DNA from: Lutraria lutraria | Taxonomy: Eukaryota > Mollusca > Bivalvia > Venerida > Mactridae | Assembly (NCBI GenBank): GCA_964023205.1 | Contig: OZ026833.1 | Span: 47,556,441 to 47,620,440 of the forward strand | Direction of reading: 5' to 3' | Length of the DNA stretch: 64,000 nucleotides | Shown: in pieces, positions 1 through 13,270 of the stretch | Position numbering within the stretch: position 1 is the stretch's first letter | Layout of the letters: each line of letters starts with the position of its first letter | Notes under the pieces: generated by a model | Told to the model about the DNA's origin: nothing | The model's database searches: none | What the model saw: the letters and a program-made list of their open reading frames with translations, nothing else | Translations under genes and position numbers: made by a program

Positions 1-3000
1 GACGTTTTCCATGGAAAATAACTTTAAAATCATTTTTGCCAAACAATAGCGCTTCTCAATTGTTGTTTAATTGCTATTTCGTAACTAATGAAATCCACAT
101 ATTAGAAGAAAACACAGTTTAATAGTGCTTACTGTAAACTTGATCTTTATTTGTTCGACATTTTAGAAATAGTTTAGAACTTAAAACTAGGCCTTGTCAA
201 GTAAATATTGCTCACGTTTCTAAACAGATGGAGCGGATGCTCGAATAATTTGATAGTAATTTTTTTAAACCAGACATTGAAATGAGGACATTTTAATCAC
301 GATAAAACGTCATTCTGATTTCGATTGCCTAACTTATTCCGTTCCATTTTCTACACGATTTTACGGATAAATTGAATCTTAACAGATAAAAGAAACCCCT
401 ATTGAAATATTCTTTGTCAGAATTTTCGAACTCGTAAATTTCTTTCACCATGAACATTAGTTCTATTTTAATTTGTTTGCTACGGTAATAGCATGCTTAC
501 GAGTTGATGCTGATCTTCAAAGATTGCCTTTGTTGAATCGGAACGGTTTTGTAGAAGTCTTTTGGCAGAATCAAATTATTTGGAGTAACTGTTTTGCGAT
601 CGTAAGTCTTAATGTATTTAAAATACTTCCTGATTGGAATATCTCTACAGATATCCTCAATGATTGATGCATTTCAATTGTTTATTATTTCCATAAGTAA
701 AGCAATGTCTTTCATCTGGTCGACAATGTAAACTTCTCCAATTAATACATTTCATTCGATTCAAATGCATACACTAATTTCAATCATTCTGGAATAGACA
801 ATCATACATTTCATACAGATTTCAATGATAATTTTTGGGATTTAAATAAATCCAGTACTTTTTTAAAATTCAATCCAATAATTGAATCCAAAATTACATC
901 CAATATCGACCTATCTTTTTGATGCTTCATTGTGACAAGCATTCATGGTGTGATTGACTGATATTCATTACTTTCTCGCAAATCCCCGTCAATAAACGAC
1001 ATCATTTGTTCACCAACAAAACAATCCTCATTTATCAGTCGTGTAAACACATCACCAGTTAGCGTCATCAGTCGTCGGCCTATCTTTACAAACCCGCATG
1101 TCATTTTCCCCATTTTGTTAAAATCGCATTCATTTGAAGTCTGACGTAACCAAAACAGATTTGGATAAGCCCTATTTATAGGAGATCTAGAAGCAGGTAC
1201 GTATGCTTATTGTAAAAGAAAATGATACCAAAATCACAAAATGGCCTAAAATTTAGTTACGGGGTTGTAGAAATAAGCCGACGAATTCTATAAAGAAGCA
1301 CCTCCCAGGCAATCAGACAAGTCAATGATTCTATTCTAGGGCTTACAAAGACATTAAAAGTCTATATATAAACCGTCGGATATTCCAAGATCTGTTTCTT
1401 GGAACACTCACTGCAGTCGCAGCTACTTTATAGTGAAATAAACATGACACAGCAATTTTGCTTTTAATTTTGAATTGACAGTTACTTCTTTGCAAATTTG
1501 TGTAAATATTCATAGCAGTTTTTGATGGAAACATTTTGTCGTATTTGTAATTTCTTTAAAGCTGCCATTTATTAGAAACAAAATAAGGATAAAGATCTGT
1601 ATTTTAAAATCTATACATCGAATTTGATAAAAATTATGATGGGATGAATAAATACCTGAAAGGATGTTTATGGATGACAAATATTGTAGATGAATCAGTG
1701 TACAAATGTATATGTTTTGTAACTATTGTAACACGCCTTGTAAAGTTTAGATATGCATTTAATCTTTTAAGCGGTAGATGAATTTAAAACTAAGTCAACT
1801 ACATTTTGTTATGCTGATTTTTACGACAAAGCACTAAAATTTGGTTAAATAGGTATCCATACATTTCCTATCTTATGAGTTCACTTTATTCCCGATTTAC
1901 TGGATTTCTGAAGTAACAGAAATATCTACACTCATCAATCATTCTTAGATCAACACTCAATTTGAATTTCCGATAGCAAACAAATACCATAGATATCTCC
2001 TAGGGGTACGTAGATTATCTCAATTGCTTCGTGATATTTTAGGACATCATCCCATGAAAGCTTTGATTTATTGATTTACATGTATTTGAAAATCGATGAT
2101 AATACACGTAAATAAATACATACAGTGTTGATAATTGTGTATAGCGTATTCATATTAAGTTTACTGTTCGGCCATGACGCGTATTCTCAACTGTAGTCTA
2201 GTATTTAGAGAGTCAGAGTATTTTCATATTCTGGTGGACAGTTCGTCTAATGTTTGTTGCTGGATTGTGTAACTGAATTAACCATGTTCTCCGCGATGAA
2301 CTGTCAGTTTCCAAACTTGGATTACTAGGATCAGCGTCAGAAGACGAATAGTCTAAGACATGATGCCTTCATACAATCCAACAGGGACGAAATTCATTAC
2401 ATCCATTTGAATGTCAATTAGTCTGATAAACAAGTGAATTCACTGTCCAATCAGCGTGGTTTGCACAAGAATGAAGTACAGACCCGTAGCAAGCAGTACA
2501 TAGTTCCAACATCTACAATATTTGTTTGTCCCTTGTTTTGAATTGGCGGCCATCTTGAAAGGTAAATTTTGACAAGTATTGTTAGAAGATACTAATATGT
2601 TTGTTTTGAAAATCTAAATATAAGATATTCATAAGTGACAACTACATTTTCTTTAGCCTGATGTGCTTAGGTTTCTCCCAATTCATGATTAAGTTATCTT
2701 TTTAAAATGAGTTGTTTAATAACTATTTCTCTGTTGTTGTTTTTTTTCTATTAAGCAAATAAGAAATATGCCTTTCAGGATTGCTGCCTATTAAAAAAAT
2801 GAAAAATATTGTTGATGTGGGACCTATCTATTTCAGATTTGGGAAGCCAATTTTCGATTTTTGTATATATAGCCATTTTTTATTACATCTACAGTTGGAA
2901 TCATAGGGGAAGTAAGCACACACAAGCCTACTGGCTCCAGCGGCCCTTGAAGTAGCATTATCAATGCAAGAAATGTCCATGCTTGTAAATGGTTTCAACT

Positions 3001-6000
3001 AGCCAACACACGATTAGAGACTTGGCTTTACCAATTTTATATTTATTTACCACAACTTCCAGGTCAGTTTGGTGGTATACAGAAGAAACAAAACAATTAT
3101 GGTGTTTTCGATTTTTTGGAGGAAGAGACAATCAGACGCGTTATATATCTGAAGCAATCATCTGTAAATAATGGGTCATGAAAAACGATATGCTTCAAGG
3201 ACAAAGATAAACCCAGACACATGATTAATAGACCGATTCTTGTTTTAGATTACAAATGACCTATCGTATGTCAGACTGCTTGGACAAATGTCAATGAAGT
3301 CAAAGCTTATTGAATAGGTTGAGGCAGAAAAGAGAACGGCTTGAAAATTACCTTACATGATTTTGCATTTGGTTAAAACGTGTATGAAGTACCTGTTTTA
3401 ATAAAGGTAATTATGATAAATGCTGTACGGATTAGCAGTATTGCTGATCATTCTTTTCTTAACTCTATATCGTATAAAGACATGAACAATGAAGCTAGCT
3501 CATTATTCACTGTTGCATAATCCTTGAATTCAATGTATCTCTTTTTACGAAATGGATAGTTTGGAAAAAAAACACAGAAACAAGGAAAGGTGTGCGTTAT
3601 GTTGATACTTCTAAATATTCATACCACTACAATACCATGTTGTCAAAAGCGCTGATCGATCATTGTGCGCGAGCCACAAGATTGTTATCTGTATGCTTTA
3701 AGAGACATTCAAAACGAATAATCACAGTCAGCATATACGTCCCCTTACAGTTTTAATTTACGTTTCTATGAATGATAAGTTATATGGAATGATATGTAAA
3801 TTAATGTTAACTGAAACAGTCTTTTATCATTCGTTTTACTAGCGTTTATAACCGAATAATCTTACATAGTGTAGACTGAATAATTGGCGATTTGTGACTC
3901 GATTAATTGCTACTCCACATAAAATCATTTTATTGATAATGAAAATACAGTGTATACAATTAGTCTGACTATTAAGGAATATAAAATATAATAACGGTAA
4001 ACAGAATACAAACTACAGGAGACAAATTATGACGAAGATCGTATATCAAAATTTCTATCCCGATTTTGATTTTCTTTATTGGCATTTCTTGAACACGCAG
4101 ATCATGAAATTGCTTATGCTTCGGCAGTAACTCTTGGTCATAGCATTAAACAAGGTATTGTCTTAAATGTGTGCATTATTCTCCACAATTTGCTTCTTTT
4201 AAAATCATGAAACCGCGGCTCCAAGAACACCTAATTCGAAATGTAAGGACGGTTACAGACGCCTAGAAGTTCATTATGCTTTCTGTCCAAATTCTTTTCT
4301 AAAGATACCAAGAAACACAATGCGTGGGATTTAGCACCGATAGGTCTCTGAAACTTTATTATCTTCATGTCGATTAAGATAATATTTGTATCGGACATAC
4401 TTTAAAATATGATTGCGTGTCTTGATCGATTGCCACCGGGTTCGTGGTGATAAACATACCAAGCAATTCTCTTCGGAAAAGTGATTTGAATATTCAACGC
4501 ACTATTTCTGAACCGTTAATGATTCATTCAATGAGGGTACTATTTTGAGATGGAGGACTGTTTCAAATGACAAACAAAGTTAAACTTTTGCACGCAAACT
4601 CTTCAAAGGTGTTCAAGCAACACCAGCGCTTTCCGACATTGCAAGGTAAACCTGTTTTGTAACACATTCTGATGAATAGCAATTGGTTTGTATAAAGTTT
4701 ATTACCAATACAAACAATTCCATACGATCTACGTTTTACATATCGAAAATGTAATTTTACGTCATGTAATTTTGAACGTTAGTAAGAATAATTCCGATTC
4801 TAGAATTAAAGAAGTTAGTCAGAGTTGAAAACCCTACAAGCACGTATTACATGACATTGTATGCATACACACGTTGTCTAATATTGACGAGTTTGATATA
4901 CCTCAGAGATATACATTATCATTTAGTTGTCACAAACCTCGATAAACATTCGTCTAAAATTATGAGATGTTTCTAATTGTATCACTTATCTCTTAGTTTT
5001 ATATTATTGTATTGTTGTACAGACATACACAGACCAAACATAATATGTTTGTTTCTAATCGATTGTTATAGAAGAGGATATTGTGTCAAACGAAAACTTA
5101 TCTACTTAATTGTCTTGGTTCTTGGCACAAATATCAATTAGATGTATTAATCATAGAGCTTTTTTATGGTCCCGTAAAATTGCAATATTTTAAACGGCGA
5201 TATTTATTATTTCCCAGCGTCACCTTCAGACGTTGGTGAAATAATGTTTATATGAGTTAACTAGTCAATGGCTTAACTTTTTTAATGGTTATGTGTTGGA
5301 AGTGGATCGACTGGTGCATTAAATTGAGAAGTTTTAGTCAATCTTCTATATTCTCAGTTGATAAATACAATTCACTTGTCAAAATAGGCACAAATGTAAC
5401 AATAAACAAAACAAAGGAAATAGCAAACTCTTGAACAATTTATACTTTTATAGGTTTGGTGGCTTTAACAAAACTACCATGAATACTAACTTCTACAGCT
5501 TTATGACATTATGTTTGATATAGTTTTCCAAATATTCGTTTTTATTAATACCACATGCTTTCAGTTCCAAGACATATGACCTTGTAAAACTTCTGTACAT
5601 CACCAAAATCATCATAAATCACCTGACATTGCTTGTAATTATTTAGATGCATATTTAACATATGGCGATACCTAAGTATCAATCTGTATGTCAATAATTG
5701 TCTTAAATTGACTGTTAATGTCATCATTCCAGGTTTATTTTGTTAATTTAGAATGTATGTTTTTCTGTTAGGATGTGATACTTGTATTTAGACATATCGG
5801 AATGGTCTTTATTTTGTGTACATAGCATATTTGTCATTACGTTGATGTTATTTCATTTAATATATGGCATAGTATGTTGCAATATAATATTTCTTCCTCA
5901 CAAACCCTGTATATGTAACATGTGAATAAATAATTAAGATGACGATTTTGCAAAATTTATTTATCTTACAAGTTTTGCAATAAAAAACATACTTCACATA

Positions 6001-9000
6001 ATTTTAATATTGTGAATTATCTAAGGATTAACTTGAGCCATTAGCAGGAACACATTTTAGCCATGTCACTCCCATGTTTATATTCTTGCAACAGATAAGG
6101 GTTTAAAAACTGTGTGTGATGGTTTACCATGCATTAAATAAAAGCAAAATGAAAACTACAGTTTTCTGTAACACTATCAATCAGTTATAACATGCTTTTA
6201 CATATTTGCCAAATTAGCATATTTAGGGATTGTAATATGTTTCGATGATCATTCACCGCTGTCTAAATTTACTGCTTTTTCGTGTTTAAGTTAAGCAATT
6301 ATTTCCATTCCGGGAACATTGTGGTAATTATTTGTGTGAATAATTTCATAACGCCAGGTTCAACGCTTGTTTATTTTAAAATCATAGTCATTCGTTTTCA
6401 TTCGAGGCGTTTGCACTCCAAAATACTTCTTCAACAATCCCAGTAGTACATTGAAAGCAAAAGAGAAGACTTAAATCGGTTAAAATGCCACTCCATCTTT
6501 TTGATAATGCCTAGTGTAACAAGTATGCTACCTTATAAGTCCTTTTATCTGTCTTGTGTATTATTTGGATAAATTGTTTTCTGTAGCATTCGAGTAATTA
6601 CTGTACATCAGGAGGATACGGTGCTCTAGAATCCAACAGAGAGCCAGATATCTGCTCTCCTATGTCTACATATTGAAACATTGCAATATTTTTATACTGA
6701 TGATGTACAAATGATTTATCAAACAGGAAAATCATACAATCTGTAAATAATTTTAATCTCCATGGTATTTACTTCAAAAGGCTAATATCAGTGAGAGTTT
6801 CTAATAACATATATTCAAAATTGTGAGAGTCTTGGCAAAACATTTTTATCAGTTACCCCTTCTCCAAATTGGCAACTGACCGATTGATCATAAATACCAT
6901 AAACACGACTCACACTCACTCCTCTACAGTACAGAACAGAAATTAAATTATATTTAGAAGTAACGTATACACAAAATATCTTGTTACAGACATATGCAAA
7001 TAACAATGACCAATATGCAAAAATATATATTTGATGTACCGTAAACAGAACAGCACAAAGGCGCTGTTACCCAAAGCTATATAGATTTTAATACCCAGAG
7101 AATCGAAAGCATAACCATTTCAACACCTTTATACCCAATATTACGTGACAAAGACCACGAAGACAATGTTGTCACATTGCTCACAACATTGGTGACAAAA
7201 CATCATAAAATAAAGGATGGAGTAGCTTCATTACATTTTTACGAGTTAAAAATAATTAAAAACACCATGTAATCACGCATGTTTTTCAAACATTTTAAAC
7301 ATTTTTTTTAATCATTGACAGTGTTTTGATAACGCGTCTTGAAATCCCCAAAAACTCCACATTAATTGAAAGTTTAATGCATACATGACATATTTTAAAA
7401 CTTGTTTTATTTAGTGATAATGGTAATTTGTGAATGCATTTCAGACACTGATGGTGTTCCGGAATTGATTCTTAACACATGAAACCACATCGATTTGTAC
7501 GATTATTTTAATTAAAATTATAATGTGACATGCGACAAATGCGTTGATTCAGCAGTCACACTTTTCACAACATTTTTCTTCTCGAAATCATCACTTTTAA
7601 CAATTTCTTCCATATGTCGTCTTTGTCAATGTCTTCTTTACTATCTTAGATTTTGTTCTGTGCTGACATGTCTTTTAATCAAAACCATAAATTCTGCTGT
7701 TTTTGATCTGACAAATATACTTGTTATATGCTGGTGATATATTATTGAACTAACCAATAACGTCATGATTGTCTCCAAACACTCTATAAAAGCGTTCTGT
7801 TATCTGTTTGATGCCGTGATTGTCTTAATTTAAGTCATTGCTATAATGATTGACGTACAGTTTATCTTGTCATACTATCGTGTAATACTTCTTGTTCGGA
7901 TTCATTCTTCAGCCGTAGCATTTAAACCCATTTTACATGCTCTGTTATTTGTTCATTTTGATATAGATACATATATTACATAGGAGATTCTTAGAATATA
8001 ACAATAATGCTGTTAAACATTCTAGTAAAGACCGAACAAAGCATTTATTTTCTGACATTATATCATACACTATGAAATAGGAGTCATAATTTTGTAATGA
8101 AATAGCGCATGCGTATATACCAAGGGAATCAAAACCTAGCTTGTTATCTTTATGGGAGTTACCGTAAATGCGACTGTATAAAACTGTTTCTAACAAAACA
8201 ATGCAACGTTAAATCTCTGATGGCCTTTTCCAAATACAATGTAGTTACAAATAATATCTCAGAACGTGCGAACAACCGGACCAAGTAATGCTGTGTCTAG
8301 AACAATTAGATATGAAATTAAGGTAGTGTGGAATTTTTAAAAAAAGTTATTTTCGAGCAAACTACATGTATCTAAATATATTCACAGCTTGCTTTGTATT
8401 TAATTATGTATTATGATCCATACTCCCACAATTATTATCTCAGAATGGGTGGACAGATTTTAGATATGTTTATTATATGATAGATAATGATTTACTATGG
8501 AATTTAAAAAACAATGACAGTCCTTGGTTATATTCCTTTTGAATTTGCATTGAAAGCTTCAGGTTTAACGCACTTTTCAAAGATTAAAAGAAAAATAATA
8601 TACAGTTCAATGAAAACACAGTAACAATAAATTTATAAACTAAGACAAATATTGGTCTCCGTGCAATATATACATTTTGTGTCACCCTTGGTGAAAATTG
8701 AATAAATATTAATTTCTATTCAGTACAGATTTTTTCAACATGGGCAAAACAAAATGTGTCGTAAAATAAACTGATATAACCGAGGAAACTATAAAAGAAA
8801 TAAAGATAAAAGGACAATAATATGTTGTTTTTTAATATTATCTTTCTTTGTGTCGCACTGAGCATTGATACGTCGCAAAAGTACAAGTTAGTGGTGTCGT
8901 GTTTTGTTGGACAAACAATGCTTAAAAACTCACATTCATAATGAATACTAGTATGTTTTTCAATAGAAATTGCATGGTTACAATAAATATGTTTGAGGAA

Positions 9001-12000
9001 ATCTGTATCCGTAAATGCTTTTACTGATCAACTAACAATCAATTAGATGCAACCTCAAATTTCCTGAACACAATAATGATATGATAACACATATATTTAT
9101 AGTCATAAAGTTTATGTATGTGAGACTTTTATATCATATAACAGAACAGCATTAACGTTCACAATGTGCTCAGATGTCTGGTAGTAAATTCTCCTGGGAC
9201 TGTTGTGACAGTATTAAATTCCAAACCATTTAAAAGCTTAAATTTGATGCTAGACTATTAAATGATTAAATGTATTCTCCATTCGTTAACATCACGGTTT
9301 TATAAATTTAAACGTTCTTAAGAATCGGACGTACGTTCATTATCATGCCGTCTCAGCACACGCGTTAATGTCGATTGCAATAGTAGAAAAGGAAAACTTA
9401 TATCACATAAAATATTACGAGAGGTAAAAATATATGAGAGAACCAGAGGTTGAAAGCAGATAAACTCACCTACTGATTCTTAAGACAAATTGTCTTGAAA
9501 GTATTGATAGATGGTTAATACAGAAATTTAGAGTTTATATACGTGTTACACAAACAAACGTGGACACAGTAGACGATAAGACTTATTCAATTCCAGTCAG
9601 CCTTTTGAATTATATTGTCTACTGAATGTATGGCAACACATGAAAGACAACATTTTAAGTGCTATATGGGAAATTCTGAACATCGCTTAGCTAGCAATCA
9701 CATGCATTAGAGATCAACTTAACTGAACCGGTTGTATTTCTAAACAGACCATATAATCAAACCAATCATGTCTTCTAGAATGCGACGGATGTTCTCTTTT
9801 TTTGCCTTAAAATGTTGATTTTTTTGGATTTTTTCTAAAAGTGATTGATTTATTCACCATCCGCTTCTAAGCTAATTAATCAATGGAGTACAGTTAACAA
9901 GTCGATTTGAAGGTTGGATTTTTTCAATAATTTATCATCGTAAATGAAATTGAGAGTTTTTTGTGCTCATTCGGAAGTGATAATTTAGAAACCGTTTGCC
10001 GCAGGCCAATTTTAAACAAAGTTAAAGTCTTATTAAAATGCCTAATTGGTGCCAAATAAGCTCTGTTAATTAAAAAGTAGTGTTCTGTGTTTAAATTTAT
10101 GTTCTTAATTACAAGAATAACAAGTCGGATTCCATGCTTATATGATATAAATTATACACTAACAGCATTTGTAAGAGATGTTTAGTGATATTCAGTTAAA
10201 TACTAGACTACTTCATGTCAATTAAACTTTTTAAGGAATCATTTGAAATTGCTAAATGTAAACAGTGCACTATGATTTGAATGGCACTTTGTTGTTTCAC
10301 AAATCCATCTAGTTCTCCATTATCCCTTACTTTTCTTGTCGAACTCAGTGTAAGACCCATATTAAAGGATTACAAGAAATACACGACTTTTATTAAATGA
10401 TGGCATAAGACTGAAGTTCTGGCAAATAAAAAGGCTAAAAGGTTATTCTGGCACAATAGATTGGTAGATATTGTATTTGAATCTGTTACACTAACACGTG
10501 GTAATCTTGCTCTGGTAGGGTTACATAGATCAAACAGTTACATGAGTGATAATGTGTCTCAACCTGCTGAAGCTAAATGACAATGATCGATGTTTCTTGT
10601 GAGTTTGTTTTTCGCTTATTGTACGATAAGTGGAGTCCGTTGTTGATAGCATAATGATATGTCTGCTGTAGTATAAACTAATCAATTGATCTATCGGTCA
10701 ATGTGTTTTTAACATCAATCATAACATTGTTATTGATAACTATGTTTGCATGTTCGTGATTGAATTCCAATGTATACTAAATAAATATATTAATTTCCCC
10801 ATGAACCAATGATAGAAATCCAAGTATGTAATATTCTCTATATTTCGTTGTATTTAGCATTATGAAAAGTGCAGAATTGATACATGTGGCGATACCTCTG
10901 AATATGTTCTCATCATCTATCTGTTCTCATTTACAACATTCTACGCATGTTTCATATATACGCACAATGAACATGTTTATCGTATGACGAAATGAAATGT
11001 TTACACGACACAAGTATACTCAATTTCATGTTCTGTCACCATTTGGTGGCTTTAAGTTTTTTTTAATTGCATGATAAAAAAAATAAGATTCGCGATCGAT
11101 CAGATTTGACCTTATTTTTATAATGCTAGAATGAAACCCATGAACAAGTATTGGAATCGTAAGAGACTGTGACCCATTTACATGTTATTAGAGGGCTCAC
11201 TCCTGACTGTCTTTATATAATGATTAATATAATACTCCTTCCTGATAGCCTTTTACGATGGCCCGTCTATCAGATGTCAAATTACGTGACCTCTCTAATA
11301 CAATCTAGGCATTTTCAGCTTATTGTCTTAGGTAGAGAGAATAAATTATGTAGCTTATCATCTTATAGAGCATTTGAATTACCTCATAAAAGAGAGATAA
11401 ACATAGTATCGTGTGAATATTTGTACTATGTACTCATGGACTCTAAAGTCTAAGGTAATGACACTATGCATTTATATATATGAATGTGTGTGTTCTGTAT
11501 TATGTATATTTGTATGTCGCATAATACTAACATACGTATCTGGTAAAATGACAATATTCGCAATTATTAAGACATGCGTTCACATCAAATGATATCTGAT
11601 ACATACGTATACCGTTACCATTGGATTGTTGTTTTTCTGTTGCTGTTACCAATAGGTTATTTCGTATGAATATATAGATGTTTCAAACAACAAAATTACT
11701 GCAAGTGACATATATACTGATACACTCCATTCGATGAATAACAAGTGTTTCAGTTTCTATTATACATGTACTCGTACTTACGAAAGTGAAACTAAAGTCT
11801 TATTAAGGACATTTAAGCCTGGATATTTGTCTAAGAGATGTTATATTTTTAAGTTATGTTTTACTTCCATGTATGATGTGTTAGCTGAAAGTTTTAAAAC
11901 AATCATGAGGGTGAATAGCACTTTTTTTAAGTTGTCATTTAGTAAAATTTTGTTGGCAGGAAGTTATAATTAACTGGTACCAGTATAAAATCAGTGTACC

Positions 12001-12240
12001 CGTGCCAAAATAATTATCAATTTTAACTGTATGCGAGTTTTAATTAATTAATCACCAACAACAGTGACTTTGAATAATTCATAATGTGTTTTTGAATAAA
12101 ATCCAGTTCTCCGGGAAAAAATATTTTAAATTCACATATTCAAGCTCTTTATTAGAATGCGATGTTTTTCTAAAACGAAATTGACAGCAGTTTCCGATCG
12201 CCAATACTGAATCACGTCGCCGAAGCTGAAGCAAACACTA
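1..12240. other. Gene-free AT-rich region
   Basis: No exon or RNA gene could be recognised here. Open frames reach at most about 94 codons (11169-11453), which is within chance expectation for DNA this AT-rich on six frames. None shows a known motif, and none is bounded by convincing splice sites that continue into a neighbour. A small imperfect hairpin (arms 7164-7172 and 7183-7191) was seen. The stretch may be intergenic or part of a long intron of the GPCR that begins downstream; the sequence alone cannot decide. Confidence 0.6.
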
Positions 12241-12300
12241 ATCGGGGCGCCCAAGTCGTGGCGTCGTAGATAAGGGGCACTCCTGTGTACTCAAAACTGT
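12240..12300 (+). repeat. Possible tRNA-derived SINE fragment
   Basis: A short GC-richer patch contains TGGCGTCGTAGATAAGG, which resembles a polymerase III A box of a tRNA-derived head. No clear B box follows. It stands out from the AT-rich flanks, but identification as a SINE remnant is weak. Confidence 0.2.
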
Positions 12301-12713
12301 CAAATGTATCAGAACAAGGAGTTGTGAAGTCAATAATAACATATCATTATGAGTGAAATGAATAGAAACGTGTCCATCACGTCTTTCAATTGTGATTCTT
12401 TTACTGTAGTAGTTTTTACTGAAACACGTAATTTCATGATAGCATGCACTGATCGATTACTATTTCATGCGACGTTTTCATATTGAGCTTATCTATCTCT
12501 GCTCCGTAAAGTAGTTGTTTATTCCACAAGTTTCAGAGCTTATATCGGAGAATAAGTCACAAAACTTGTATTATACTAGTATTCAAGCTATTAAATAAGA
12601 CGTATGTCTTATCAGAATTACAGTTTAAGTGTTTGTAGCATACATCAATGTCATGGAAGTTGTTTTAGTATTTTCAGTCGGAAAGTTCAGTCAATAGCAT
12701 GTTCCTATTTGCA

Positions 12714-12915
12714 ACCCGTCTCCGTGGTTAAATGGTTAAGGTCGCTGACTTCAAATCACAGTAACCTCTCAGTGATATAGGGTAGTGGGTAAGAGCCAGC
12801 TACCGACCATGCCTCTTTATGGGAGAAAGTAAGCAATAGCTTACGGAATATGGGAGTCTAGTCCAGAACGATGGTTAGATGGCTATATGACTCTGAATGT
12901 TAAAACTGTACCTTT
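12714..12915 (+). repeat. tRNA-derived SINE remnant (head and body)
   Basis: The sequence opens with a tRNA-like A box, CCGTGGTTAAATGGTTAAGG, followed by CGCTGACTTCAAATCAC. It then has a body with GCTTACGGAA and a tail resembling GGCTATATGACTCTGAATG. From memory this order matches a common bivalve SINE family whose body carries a 'gcttacggaa' block and whose 3' part reads 'catatgacc...gtgcgacgttaaa'. The B box is decayed. The 3' part of what looks like the same family is better preserved at 29987-30180. It is a fossil copy without coding content. Confidence 0.5.
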
Positions 12916-12919
12916 TCTA

Positions 12920-13270
12920 TATCATAACTGGTGCTATCAATTGTCATTATTTCTAACTTGGTGATATAGATGTTGATTGATTTCTTTAGGAGGAGATAAA
13001 TGTACTTACCAGAGGTTATAACACGTAATTACAGTCTTCGAGCATAAATTTCAATTCCATTTTCAAAATATCAGTAGTGTAATAAAATAGAACTGATTTA
13101 TGTTTAAATACGATTTATAAGATCAATTATGCTGTAAGGACAATGCATCAATAGTTTCATTACTGTCTGGTTATAATTGAATTAGAAACATTCAATTACA
13201 ATGTATGAAATGTGAGCTCGGATATCGATCTCAAAGTTTATAACCTCAGACCATTGTAATATTATTGTAA
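12920..13270 (+). repeat. Dispersed repeat, copy 1
   Basis: This stretch aligns by eye with 20725-21050 on the same strand. Shared blocks in the same order are ACAGTC followed by a TTCCATT/TTCAAT block, AGTTTAAATA-like sequence, ATCAATTATGCTG, GCATCAAT, TTTCATTACTGTCTG, and a CGATCT block before the end. Identity looks like roughly 65-70 percent with small gaps, so the two copies are old. It has no open frame and no terminal repeats that I can define, so the class is unknown. Confidence 0.5.
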